Assembly: GCF_004327335.1 (NCBI RefSeq)
Contig: NZ_QJUO01000012.1
Location: forward strand, 48,485 to 112,484
Reading direction: 5' to 3'
Length of the DNA: 64,000 bases
Source: Stutzerimonas kirkiae
GTDB taxonomy: Bacteria; Pseudomonadota; Gammaproteobacteria; Pseudomonadales; Pseudomonadaceae
Part shown: piece after piece, positions 9,262 through 16,929 of the stretch
Numbering within the stretch: the first letter of the stretch is position 1
Layout of the letters: each line of letters opens with the position of its first letter
Notes under the pieces: model-generated
What the model saw: only the letters and a program-made list of their open reading frames with translations
Databases searched by the model: none
What the model was told of the DNA's origin: nothing
Program-made: the position numbers and the translations under genes

Positions 9262-9687
9262 ATGTGGCAACAGTCTCTGATCGTCCTGCGGGCGCGCCCG
9301 CGGGGGTTTCATCTGATCACCGATGAGCTGTACGAGGCATTACCGGAACTGCGTCGCTACCGGATCGGGCTGCTGCACCTGTGGTTGCGTCATACGTCGG
9401 CTTCGCTGACCGTCAACGAAGGGGCCGATGCCGCCGTGCGGAGGGACTTCGAGCGTTTCTTCGAGGCGCTGGCACCGCGCGGTGCGGAGGGTTATGAACA
9501 CGACTACGAAGGTCCGGATGACCTCCCGGCGCATTTCAAGTCGAGCCTGCTGGGTTGCCAGTTGAGCATCCCCTTATGTGACGGGCGCCTGGCACTGGGG
9601 ACCTGGCAGGGTGTCTATCTGGGCGAGCATCGTGACCGGGGTGGGGCGCGGCAGTTGCTGGCAACGTTGCAGGGCACGGTCGACTGA
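9262..9687 (+). CDS. yjbQ: YjbQ-family (UPF0047) protein
   Basis: Small protein of 141 residues. Members of YjbQ/UPF0047 have weak thiamine-phosphate synthase activity but no settled physiological role. The family signatures are present: HTSASLTVNEGAD near residue 50, the EGPDDLPAH run, and LGTWQGVYLGEHR near the C-terminus, which carry the conserved metal-binding His and Asp/Glu residues. The ATG at 9262 is used because the domain starts there; an in-frame ATG at 9211 would add 17 residues. No strong ribosome-binding site is visible. A TAGAAT -10-like element at 9197-9202 may be its promoter. Confidence 0.87.
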   Translation: MWQQSLIVLRARPRGFHLITDELYEALPELRRYRIGLLHLWLRHTSASLTVNEGADAAVRRDFERFFEALAPRGAEGYEHDYEGPDDLPAHFKSSLLGCQLSIPLCDGRLALGTWQGVYLGEHRDRGGARQLLATLQGTVD

Positions 9688-9760
9688 GATTTTGGGTGGA
9701 CACGGAAAGGGCCGTGACACCGGGTTGTAACTTGCTGCTTTGGAAAGCATGAGGTTGAAC

Positions 9761-10108
9761 ATGAGCGACGAAGAACTAGAACAAGACGATCTGGAACTGG
9801 GCGACGAGGCCGAGGATGAAGCCGAAGAAGCGCTGAGGGCCGCGGATGACAGTGAAGACATCGCCGATGATGACGATGAAGGCACTGACAGCGAGCGTGT
9901 GAGCGCCTCGCCGAAAAAGGCCAAGGCCAAGGCGAGCGAGCCCGAGGAACTGCCGAGCCTGGAAGCCAAGCAGCGCGAGCGCGATGCCCTGGCGCGGGCC
10001 ATGGAAGAATTCCTGGCGCGTGGTGGGCAGGTCCAGGAAGTGGAGGCCAACGTGGTCGCCGACCCGCCGAAGAAACCCGAAGGGAAGTACGGCAGCCGCC
10101 CGATCTGA
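9761..10108 (+). CDS. sutA: RNA-polymerase-binding regulator SutA
   Basis: Pseudomonas-specific protein of 115 residues that binds RNA polymerase and raises rRNA and maintenance-gene transcription during slow growth. The sequence shows the diagnostic layout: a very acidic, probably disordered N-terminal half, a short Lys/Ala linker (SPKKAKAKASE), a central helix (LEAKQRERDALARAMEEFLA) and the tail ADPPKKPEGKYGSRPI. GAGG lies 6 bp upstream of the ATG. It follows yjbQ, as in P. aeruginosa. A perfect 11-bp stem at 10128-10153 lies just downstream. Confidence 0.9.
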   Translation: MSDEELEQDDLELGDEAEDEAEEALRAADDSEDIADDDDEGTDSERVSASPKKAKAKASEPEELPSLEAKQRERDALARAMEEFLARGGQVQEVEANVVADPPKKPEGKYGSRPI

Positions 10109-10127
10109 TCCCTTGCCTGGCTGCGTC

Positions 10128-10153
10128 GGGCCGCTTCCACGCGGAAGCGGCCC
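10128..10153 (+). terminator. Strong hairpin downstream of sutA
   Basis: Perfect 11-bp stem gggccgcttcc / ggaagcggccc with an ACGC loop, 20 bp after the sutA stop codon. It has no T-run and sits between convergent genes, so it may slow polymerase from either side. Confidence 0.5.
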
Positions 10154-10262
10154 TGCCGGCCAGGGCTTGCCCGTGAACAGGCCGTGTCGACGACGGAATC
10201 CTCGCGGCCAGAGCCCCACCCCACTGCTTGCGTCTTCCGGGTATACCCGGCGCTGGAGCTGC

Positions 10263-10961
10263 TCAGGCCTCGAGCTTGTGTAGCGTGCCTGGCAGTTCCG
10301 CCAGGGCCGCGACCCGCGCATCCGGCCCACCCTGCAGCGGCCAGCCCTGGCCGGATGGATTGAACCAGACGGCGCGCATGCCGACGTCCTGCGCACCGGC
10401 GATGTCGTTGGCCGGGTCATCACCGATATGCACGGCCGCCTGGGCCTCGACGCCGGCGCGGCGCAGCGCTTCGCGGAAAGGCCGGGGATCGGGCTTGCCA
10501 ACCCCCAGCTCTTCGGCGCAGAGGGTGAAGCTGAAGTAATCGCCCAGCCCCAGGCGATGGATATCGGCGTTGCCATTGGTGATGACGGCCAGGCGATAAC
10601 GGCTGGCGAGAGTTTCCAGGGTTGGCAAGGTATCGCTGAACAGCTCGATACGGTGGCGGGCTTCCAGCATGGCCTGGAAGGCGCCCTCGGCCAGGAGCAT
10701 GGCCTGACTGTCCTCATAGCCGTCTTCGCGCAGCACCCTCTGCAAGGTCTGGCGGCGCAGGCTGCTGAGGCGATGGCGCAACAGAGGCTGTTCGTCGAGC
10801 ACTTGCTGGCGCACCTGGCGAAAGTGCTCGATGGATATGCCCTCGCTGGCCGGGGCATGCCGGCGCAGCCAGTCGCGCATGGCCTGCTCGGCATTGGCGA
10901 TGACCGGGCGATTGTCCCATAGCGTGTCGTCGAGATCGAAGGTGAGCAGTTGGATCTTCAT
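10263..10961 (-). CDS. HAD-superfamily hydrolase (YigB-like)
   Basis: Cytosolic HAD phosphatase of 232 residues. Motif I is [10 protein letters not shown] near residue 9 (nucleophile Asp and acid Asp), motif II is VITNGNAD, and motif IV is [13 protein letters not shown]; a helical cap lies between I and II. In many gammaproteobacteria the homologue YigB, next to xerC and dapF, dephosphorylates FMN in riboflavin synthesis, so the same job is plausible. Its start overlaps the xerC stop by 4 bp, indicating translational coupling at the end of the dapF-DUF484-xerC operon. Confidence 0.87.
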   Translation of the reverse strand: MKIQLLTFDLDDTLWDNRPVIANAEQAMRDWLRRHAPASEGISIEHFRQVRQQVLDEQPLLRHRLSSLRRQTLQRVLREDGYEDSQAMLLAEGAFQAMLEARHRIELFSDTLPTLETLASRYRLAVITNGNADIHRLGLGDYFSFTLCAEELGVGKPDPRPFREALRRAGVEAQAAVHIGDDPANDIAGAQDVGMRAVWFNPSGQGWPLQGGPDARVAALAELPGTLHKLEA

Positions 10962-11872
10962 TCTTCCTGGTCCCGGTTTTTTGCACAGCGTCTGGCCCTG
11001 GGGTGTGCCTGGTCGTAGACCTTGGACAAGTGCTGGAAATCCAGGTGGGTATAGATCTGCGTGGTGCCGATGTCCGCATGCCCGAGCAGTTCCTGCACGG
11101 CGCGCAGGTCCTGGGAGGACTCCAGCATATGGCTGGCGAAGCTGTGGCGCAGCATATGCGGGTGCAGGTGCTGGCCCAGTTCCTGTGCGCCGGCCCTGCC
11201 CACGCGCAACTGCACGGCCCGTTCGCCGAGGCGGGTGCCCTTGCGGCTGATGAACAGCGCATCGTCCCGCGGATTCGCCAGGCTGCGTTGTGCCATCCAG
11301 GCGCGCAGGGCCTCGCGTGCCTTGCGCCCGACCGGTACGACGCGCACCTTGCCGCCCTTGCCATTGACGCGTACCAGCCCTTCGGACAGGTCCAGTTGCG
11401 GCAGGTCCAGGCCGACCAGCTCCGACAGGCGCAGCCCGGATGAATAGAACAGCTCCAGCATGGCCTGGTCGCGCAGGGCGATAAAGTCATCCTCGACCGC
11501 GCCATCCAGCAATTGCATGGCACGGTCGGTGTCGAGCACCTTGGGCAGGCGCTTCTCGCGCCTGGGTGGGGTAATGCCGACGGTCGGGTCGTGCCGGCAC
11601 GTGCCCTCGGCATTGAGATGGCGGTAAAGGCCGCGCAGCGAAGACAGCAGGCGCGCCAGGCTGCGGCTGGATTGCCCCTGGCGATGTTGTTCGGCGATCA
11701 GTTGCCGCACATGGCTGGCCTGCAGCGCCGACCAGTCCTGCAGTTCCCGGGCCGCGCAGAAGGCGCCTACCTTGCGCAGGTCGCGCCGATAGGCATCCAG
11801 TGTATGCGGTGATACCTGGCGTACGCTGCGCAGTTGCCGCAGATAGGCTTGGACCTCGGTTTCGAGCGTCAT
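10958..11872 (-). CDS. xerC: Tyrosine recombinase XerC
   Basis: Site-specific recombinase of 304 residues that, with XerD, resolves chromosome dimers at dif. It has the N-terminal SAM-like DNA-binding domain (about 1-90) and the catalytic domain with the full set: Arg in SSGLRLSEL, Lys in [16 protein letters not shown] (His and Arg), LLGHADI (His) and the nucleophile Tyr in TTQIYTHLD. The ATG at 11872 has GGAG at 8 bp and matches the length of known Pseudomonas XerC; an alternative ATG at 11896 also has a possible Shine-Dalgarno. Its stop overlaps the next gene by 4 bp. Confidence 0.95.
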   Translation of the reverse strand: MTLETEVQAYLRQLRSVRQVSPHTLDAYRRDLRKVGAFCAARELQDWSALQASHVRQLIAEQHRQGQSSRSLARLLSSLRGLYRHLNAEGTCRHDPTVGITPPRREKRLPKVLDTDRAMQLLDGAVEDDFIALRDQAMLELFYSSGLRLSELVGLDLPQLDLSEGLVRVNGKGGKVRVVPVGRKAREALRAWMAQRSLANPRDDALFISRKGTRLGERAVQLRVGRAGAQELGQHLHPHMLRHSFASHMLESSQDLRAVQELLGHADIGTTQIYTHLDFQHLSKVYDQAHPRARRCAKNRDQEE

Positions 11873-11905
11873 GCGCAGGCTCCGCAAGGGCGCCATGCCT
11901 GCGCC

Positions 11906-12598
11906 TCAGCGCACCGAGCGCAGGGGCGTGGCGTGGCGTGGCAGGGTACGGCTGAGGACTTCGGCGATATAGCTCAGGAACAGCGTACCCATCGAACTCT
12001 TGTAATGCTGGGGGTCGGGACTACCGATCGCCAGGATTCCCTGTTGCTGGGCCAGGCAGACCATCGCCGCCGAGCCGATGTCGCTGCTGTCTTCCTCGCC
12101 GAACAGGAAGCTCAGTTCATGGGGGCGCAGCACGCCACAGAGCGTCTTCTCGTTGCCCAGCAGCCCACCGATGGCCTGTTGCGCATCGGTACCGCTGACG
12201 CTGCGTCCGACCGGCAGGGTGGTGTCGCTGAACAGGATCAGGCTGACATAGGGCACCTGGAATTCATGCCGCAGGCTGTCTTCGACGGCGCCGATCAGTT
12301 CTTCCAGGCCGTCGGCGTCGAGCATATCCAGCACCAGGCGGCGGGTCTTCTCGAACAGCCGGTCATTGTCGCGGGCGACATCCATCAGGTGTGCCAGGCG
12401 ATTGCGCATTTCGATATTGCGCTCACGCAGCAGCTTGACCTGACGCTCGACCAGCGATACCGCACTGCCGGGCAGATGGGGAATCCTCAGTTCGGGAATC
12501 AGTTCGTCATGGTCGACGAAGAACTCCGGATGGGCACGCAGATAGGCAACGACGGCTTCGGCGCTGATGTTCTCGGGGGTGTCCCGGTTTTCGCTCAT
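11906..12598 (-). CDS. DUF484 family protein
   Basis: Protein of 230 residues of the DUF484 group, a GAF-like fold of unknown function almost always found between dapF and xerC in gammaproteobacteria. The N-terminal part has the family motif [18 protein letters not shown]; a coiled coil follows (about 45-90, [19 protein letters not shown]), then the GAF-like domain (about 95-225). Its start overlaps the dapF stop by 4 bp and it precedes xerC, so it is transcribed and coupled with both. The sequence gives no basis for a specific activity. Confidence 0.9.
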   Translation of the reverse strand: MSENRDTPENISAEAVVAYLRAHPEFFVDHDELIPELRIPHLPGSAVSLVERQVKLLRERNIEMRNRLAHLMDVARDNDRLFEKTRRLVLDMLDADGLEELIGAVEDSLRHEFQVPYVSLILFSDTTLPVGRSVSGTDAQQAIGGLLGNEKTLCGVLRPHELSFLFGEEDSSDIGSAAMVCLAQQQGILAIGSPDPQHYKSSMGTLFLSYIAEVLSRTLPRHATPLRSVR

Positions 12599-13425
12599 AG
12601 GCGGATCTGTCCTTCATAAACGCGAACGGCGGGGCCGGTCATGATAACGGGCTTGCCGACGCCCGCCCATTCGATGGACAGACGGCCACCCGGCAGTTCG
12701 ATCTGCACCGGCGAGCTCATCCAGCCCTGGCGGATGGCCGCGACGGCGGCGGCGCAGGCGCCGGTGCCGCAGGCCTGGGTCTCGCCGGTGCCGCGCTCCC
12801 AGACGCGCAGCCGTGCGTTGTGCGGGTCTAGCACCTGCAGGAAGCCGACATTCACCCGTTGCGGAAAGCGCGGATGCTGTTCCAGTCTCGGGCCCAGTTC
12901 ATGCACCGGCGCGCCGTCGATATCATCGACCCGCAGTACCGCGTGGGGATTGCCCATCGACAGTGCCGCCAGCTCGAGCGTGCGCCCCTCTACCTCGACC
13001 GGGTAGCTGAGGGCCTCATCGTCGGCCTGGAAGGGGACCTGTGCCGGCTGCAGGCGCGGGGCGCCCATGTCGACGCTGATCTGGCCATCGGAGCGGATAC
13101 TCAACTCGATGATGCCGCTCTGGGTTTCGACACGAATGGTGCGTTTGCTGGTCAAGCGCTTGTCCAGCACGAAGCGCGCGAAGCAGCGCGCGCCGTTGCC
13201 ACACTGTTCGACCTCCGAGCCGTCGGCGTTGAAGATCCGGTAGCGGAAGTCCACGTCGGGGCTGCGTGGCGGCTCGACGAGCAGCAATTGGTCGAAGCCG
13301 ATGCCGGTGTGCCGGTCGGCCCACTGGCAAACGTGCTTGGCCTGGATATGCGCGTGCTGGCTGACCAGGTCGATGACCATGAAGTCGTTGCCGATGCCGT
13401 GCATCTTGGTAAAGCGCAAAAGCAT
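12595..13425 (-). CDS. dapF: Diaminopimelate epimerase
   Basis: Converts LL- to meso-diaminopimelate in the lysine and peptidoglycan pathway. The protein has 276 residues with the two-cysteine active site at Cys75 ([11 protein letters not shown]) and Cys219 (QACGTGAC). The start [15 protein letters not shown] at 13425 is the standard DapF N-terminus; the longer in-frame reading overlaps lysA and is rejected. It lies 10 bp after lysA, so the two consecutive meso-DAP enzymes are made together. The stop overlaps the DUF484 start by 4 bp. Confidence 0.97.
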   Translation of the reverse strand: MLLRFTKMHGIGNDFMVIDLVSQHAHIQAKHVCQWADRHTGIGFDQLLLVEPPRSPDVDFRYRIFNADGSEVEQCGNGARCFARFVLDKRLTSKRTIRVETQSGIIELSIRSDGQISVDMGAPRLQPAQVPFQADDEALSYPVEVEGRTLELAALSMGNPHAVLRVDDIDGAPVHELGPRLEQHPRFPQRVNVGFLQVLDPHNARLRVWERGTGETQACGTGACAAAVAAIRQGWMSSPVQIELPGGRLSIEWAGVGKPVIMTGPAVRVYEGQIRL

Positions 13426-13435
13426 GATCTGGACC

Positions 13436-14683
13436 TCAGGCTGGCAGCAGGCTTTCGCCGGCGTACAGCTCCTGCAGGGTTTCACGGCGACGCACTTCGA
13501 ACGTCTGTTCACCGTCCACCAGCACTTCTGCGGCGCGGCCACGGGTGTTGTAGTTGGAGCTCATGACGAAGCCATAGGCGCCTGCCGAGCGCACGGCCAG
13601 CAGGTCGCCTTCGGCCAGCGCCAGTTCGCGCTCCTTGGCGAGGAAATCGCCAGTCTCGCAGATCGGGCCGACAATATCGTAGCGACGTGCTTGCGCATCG
13701 CGCGGCTGCACGGGCAGCACATCCATCCAGGCCTGGTAGAGGGCGGGGCGGATCAGGTCGTTCATCGCCGCGTCGACGATGGCGAAATCCTTGTGCTCGG
13801 TGTGCTTGAGGTATTCCACACGAGTCAGCAGGACGCCGGCATTGGCGACGATGGAACGGCCAGGCTCGAACACCAGCTTGAGGTCACGGCCGGCGATGCG
13901 CTGGCGCACGGCTGCGATGTAGTCGGCCGCCAGCGGTGGCTGCTCTTCCCGGTAGCGCACGCCAAGACCGCCACCCAGGTCCAGGTGCTGGATATGAATG
14001 CCCTTGCCGGCCAGTTCGTCGACCAGCAGCAGCAGGCGATCCAGGGCATCGAGGAAGGGTGGCAGGCTGGTCAGTTGCGAACCGATATGGCAGTCGACGC
14101 CGATGATACGCAGGTTCGGCAGTTCGGCGGCGCGGCTGTAGACGGCGGCGGCGGCGGCGATGGCGATACCGAACTTGTTTTCCTTGAGCCCGGTGGAAAT
14201 GTAGGGGTGGGTGCCGGCGTCCACATCCGGGTTGACCCGTAGCGAGATCGACGCGGTCTTGCCTTGTTCCGCGGCCACGGTCTGCAGGCGCTCCAGTTCG
14301 TCGGTGGATTCGACGTTGAAGCAATGCACGCCGACTTCCAGGGCGCGGCGCATGTCTTCCCGGCTCTTGCCGACGCCGGAGAAGACGATACGTTCCGCGG
14401 CGCCACCGGCGGCCAGTACCCGCTCCAGCTCGCCACGGGAAACGATGTCGAAACCGGCACCCAGGCGGGCCAGCAGGTTCAGCACGCCCAGATTGGAGTT
14501 GGCCTTGACGGCGAAGCAGACCAGATGCGGGATGCCGGCCAGTGCATCGGCATAGGCGTGGTATTGCGCCTCTATGTGGGCGCGGGAGTAGACGTAGGTC
14601 GGCGTGCCGAAGCGTTGCGCCAACTCGGACAGTGCCACACCTTCCGCGAAGAGCTGGCCGTCGCGGTATGAAAAGGCTTCCAT
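13436..14683 (-). CDS. lysA: Diaminopimelate decarboxylase
   Basis: PLP enzyme of 415 residues that makes L-lysine from meso-diaminopimelate. It has the alanine-racemase-like barrel with the PLP Lys in CFAVKANSN near residue 59, the glycine-rich phosphate loop [23 protein letters not shown], and the C-terminal substrate Cys region [11 protein letters not shown]. Upstream at 35 bp is the small lipoprotein gene. The order lipoprotein-lysA-dapF-DUF484-xerC-HAD, all leftward, is one operon. Confidence 0.97.
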   Translation of the reverse strand: MEAFSYRDGQLFAEGVALSELAQRFGTPTYVYSRAHIEAQYHAYADALAGIPHLVCFAVKANSNLGVLNLLARLGAGFDIVSRGELERVLAAGGAAERIVFSGVGKSREDMRRALEVGVHCFNVESTDELERLQTVAAEQGKTASISLRVNPDVDAGTHPYISTGLKENKFGIAIAAAAAVYSRAAELPNLRIIGVDCHIGSQLTSLPPFLDALDRLLLLVDELAGKGIHIQHLDLGGGLGVRYREEQPPLAADYIAAVRQRIAGRDLKLVFEPGRSIVANAGVLLTRVEYLKHTEHKDFAIVDAAMNDLIRPALYQAWMDVLPVQPRDAQARRYDIVGPICETGDFLAKERELALAEGDLLAVRSAGAYGFVMSSNYNTRGRAAEVLVDGEQTFEVRRRETLQELYAGESLLPA

Positions 14684-14718
14684 GAAAGGCCTCTCTTTTA
14701 TAGTTCGATAAGCTCGAG

Positions 14719-14859
14719 TCAGAGTTCGAAGCGGTCTTTGGAGCGCTCTTTGACGGCTTTCTCGTCATCGGGCAGGTACAGAGGGCCTTTCTGGCCACAG
14801 GCGCTCAGTATGGAAGCCATTACGGCAAGTGCGACGAAGGGAAGCAGGAAACGCTTCAT
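14719..14859 (-). CDS. lptM: LptM/LppL-type small lipoprotein
   Basis: Lipoprotein of 46 residues: a signal peptide with lipobox (SILSACG, Cys21), then the LptM hallmark [13 protein letters not shown]. In E. coli LptM assists disulfide maturation of the LPS translocon protein LptD. The ATG at 14859 has AAGGA about 10 bp upstream. It is the first gene of the lysA-dapF-xerC operon. In most relatives it faces cyaY; here cyaY is about 8 kb away at 23050. Confidence 0.88.
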   Translation of the reverse strand: MKRFLLPFVALAVMASILSACGQKGPLYLPDDEKAVKERSKDRFEL

Positions 14860-14937
14860 GGACAGGTAATCCTTGGTGAATCGAGTAGCGGCAGTATACC
14901 CAGCGTCCGGTGGCTTGCCTATGAAGCAGCGCCAGGG

Positions 14938-15062
14938 CGATCGTGCGATGCACGGCAAACAGACGAAAAGAGCGCTGGAAAGCTGGCTGGGCGAGAGAGC
15001 GGGGCAGCCGGTGTTTCTTGTCCAGCTTTCCAGCCTCCAGCACTTTTATCGAAGCCCCTTGC
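14938..15062 (-). repeat. Hairpin repeat, copy R1 (inverted)
   Basis: Member of a dispersed intergenic family. Arms agcgctggaaagctgg (from 14971) and ccagctttccagcctccag (15022-15040) form a long imperfect stem; flanks caaacagacgaaaag and atcgaagccccttg match the other copies in reverse orientation. With the terminator at 15110-15146 it accounts for the 321-bp gap between the lipoprotein gene and rnk. Confidence 0.75.
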
Positions 15063-15109
15063 CGCTGGCTTGCTTATTCAGTCGGCTGTGATAGTGTCTT
15101 TCCCAGGTC

Positions 15110-15146
15110 ACAAAACCCCGCTTTCCGGCGGGGTTTTGTTTTTTTC
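15110..15146 (+). terminator. Strong intrinsic terminator just upstream of rnk
   Basis: A 12-bp perfect stem (acaaaaccccgc / gcggggttttgt) with a 6-nt loop runs into a T7 tract. It is oriented for rightward transcription, yet no rightward gene precedes it and rnk starts 35 bp later. An extended -10 candidate TGTGATAGT lies at 15087-15095. It may be an attenuator for rnk or the end of a small RNA. Confidence 0.75.
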
Positions 15147-15180
15147 ATCCCGGATAATCACCTGGAGACAAGCCGAACCT

Positions 15181-15588
15181 ATGAGTAGCACACCAGCGAT
15201 CATCATCACCGAAGTCGACCTGCAACGCCTCGAGCGGCTGCTCGATAGCCTGGACGAGTACGGTCCGGCGGCCGAGGCGCTCGAGCAGGAGTTGTCCCGG
15301 GCCCAGGTCGTGCAGCGCAGCGAGATGCCCGCAGGTGTCGTGACCATGAATTCCCGTGTGCATTGCCGCGACGAGGGCTCTGGCAAGGATTATCACCTGA
15401 CCCTGGTCTACCCACAGCAGGCCGGCAAGGACGGTACCGTCTCGGTGCTGGCGCCCGTGGGCACGGCCCTGCTGGGCCTGAGCGTAGGCCAGCATATCGA
15501 CTGGCCCACGCCCGCCGGCAAGGTGATCAGGCTGGCACTGCTGGCCGTCGAGTACCAGCCGGAGGCGGCTGGCGATCCCGAACGCTGA
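15181..15588 (+). CDS. rnk: Regulator of nucleoside diphosphate kinase (Rnk)
   Basis: GreA/GreB-like protein of 135 residues that binds RNA polymerase; in Pseudomonas it affects nucleoside diphosphate kinase levels and alginate. The N-terminal coiled coil is short (about 10-50, LQRLERLLDSLDEYGPAAEAL) and the C-terminal part is the FKBP-like GreA domain (TLVYPQQAGKDGTVSVLAPVG, LLGLSVGQHIDWP). The start at 15181 directly follows a CTGGAG site at 15160-15165, with weak spacing. A strong terminator lies between the likely promoter and the gene. Confidence 0.9.
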   Translation: MSSTPAIIITEVDLQRLERLLDSLDEYGPAAEALEQELSRAQVVQRSEMPAGVVTMNSRVHCRDEGSGKDYHLTLVYPQQAGKDGTVSVLAPVGTALLGLSVGQHIDWPTPAGKVIRLALLAVEYQPEAAGDPER

Positions 15589-15671
15589 GCCGCTTCCCCG
15601 CAGGCGTGGGCTTGCCTGCGAATAGCGCGGCATCCGCCAAGAAAGCTTCGCGGGCAAGCTCGCTCCATGGG

Positions 15672-16778
15672 TTACAGGGTGTCCAGGAAGCTGCGCAGCG
15701 CGCGCAGTTCCTCGCTATCGAGCCCCAGCACGTGCAGGCGCTCCGATGTCTTCGGGAACAGCGGGTCGTTCTCCATGCCGGGCGCCGGTTTCGGCCTGGG
15801 CATACCGACGTTGTAGAAGTTGAGCACTCCGTTCAGATCGGGGAACAGGCCGTTGTGTATCCAGGGGCCGGTACGGCCGACCAGTCGCAGCGAGGGGGTG
15901 CGGAAGCGCCCGACATCCTCGACTTTCCCGGTGATTTCATGACGCCCCAGGTCCTGGTACTTGCGACCGTAGTAGGTCATGCCGGCGTTATGGAACTGGT
16001 CGTCGCTCATGGCCGGCCCGAAATGGCAGTTCATACAGCGGGCGCGCGTGCGGAACAGGTGCAGGCCGTGCAACTGCTGGTCGCTGAGCGCGTCGCGGCG
16101 ACCATTGAGGAAGCGCTCGAAACGGGTGTTGCGGGCCACCCTGACCAGGGTGCGCTGATAGGTGGCCAGCGCGGCGGCAATCTGCCCGCCATCCAGCGGC
16201 CCGCTGCCGAAGGCTGCGGCGAACAGCCCGGGGTAGTGCTCGCTGGCGCGCAGGCGACGCACCAGTTGTTCGATGCTGAAGGCCATTTCCAGTGGATCGA
16301 CCACGGGCATCAGGGCCTGGCTTTCCAGTGTGCCGCCACGCCCATCCCAGAACAGATGCTCGCTGAAACCGCTCATGACCACGCTGGGTGCGTTGCGGCG
16401 CCCGGCTGCGCGGTCGTGGCCGAAGGACACCCGGCGGCCATCGGCGAAGGCCAGGTCCGGTTCATGGCAGGAGGCGCAGGCGATCTGCCCGGAGCGTGAC
16501 AGGCGCGGGTCGAAGAACAGCTTCTCGCCGAGGCTGGCCTTGGCTTCGCTGAAGGGGTTTTGCGCGGGTGCGGGCGCGCGCTCGGGCAGCGGCCCGAGTT
16601 CTGTCCATTGCACATCGGCATCGACGTGCGGTGCCGGCCAGCGTTCCGGAGGCTTTCCATAGGCCTCGCGCAGGCAGGCATGACCCGCGGCATCCGGTGG
16701 GCTGGTGAGCCGTTGCAGGCAGTCCGCATGGGCCAGCCAGGGAACTGCCAGCAGTAATGTGAGTATCAGGCTTTTCAT
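15672..16778 (-). CDS. Periplasmic di-haem cytochrome c peroxidase/MauG family protein
   Basis: Secreted protein of 368 residues with a Sec signal (to about residue 18, LAHA) and two haem c sites, CASCHE near residue 103 and CMNCHF near residue 255. The order and spacing fit bacterial cytochrome c peroxidases and MauG-like enzymes. These reduce hydrogen peroxide or oxidise a protein or cofactor. It follows the TonB receptor gene on the same strand after 151 bp, so it may be the last gene of the signalling locus. Such pairs recall systems in which a MauG-like enzyme acts on a metal ligand, but no MbnP-like partner is present. True substrate unknown. Confidence 0.85.
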   Translation of the reverse strand: MKSLILTLLLAVPWLAHADCLQRLTSPPDAAGHACLREAYGKPPERWPAPHVDADVQWTELGPLPERAPAPAQNPFSEAKASLGEKLFFDPRLSRSGQIACASCHEPDLAFADGRRVSFGHDRAAGRRNAPSVVMSGFSEHLFWDGRGGTLESQALMPVVDPLEMAFSIEQLVRRLRASEHYPGLFAAAFGSGPLDGGQIAAALATYQRTLVRVARNTRFERFLNGRRDALSDQQLHGLHLFRTRARCMNCHFGPAMSDDQFHNAGMTYYGRKYQDLGRHEITGKVEDVGRFRTPSLRLVGRTGPWIHNGLFPDLNGVLNFYNVGMPRPKPAPGMENDPLFPKTSERLHVLGLDSEELRALRSFLDTL

Positions 16779-16929
16779 GGTTTTCTAGTGGCGTGTCAAC
16801 GATCGAGTGTCACGCTGGATGCGGCGGTTTGCGGGTGCGCCGCACGCACCAGGGCGATCGGCGTCAACCGTTCAACTGCGCACGGCGCACCCTGTCGTGA
16901 TGACGCCGTGGCAGTGGGCTGGCGATGGA

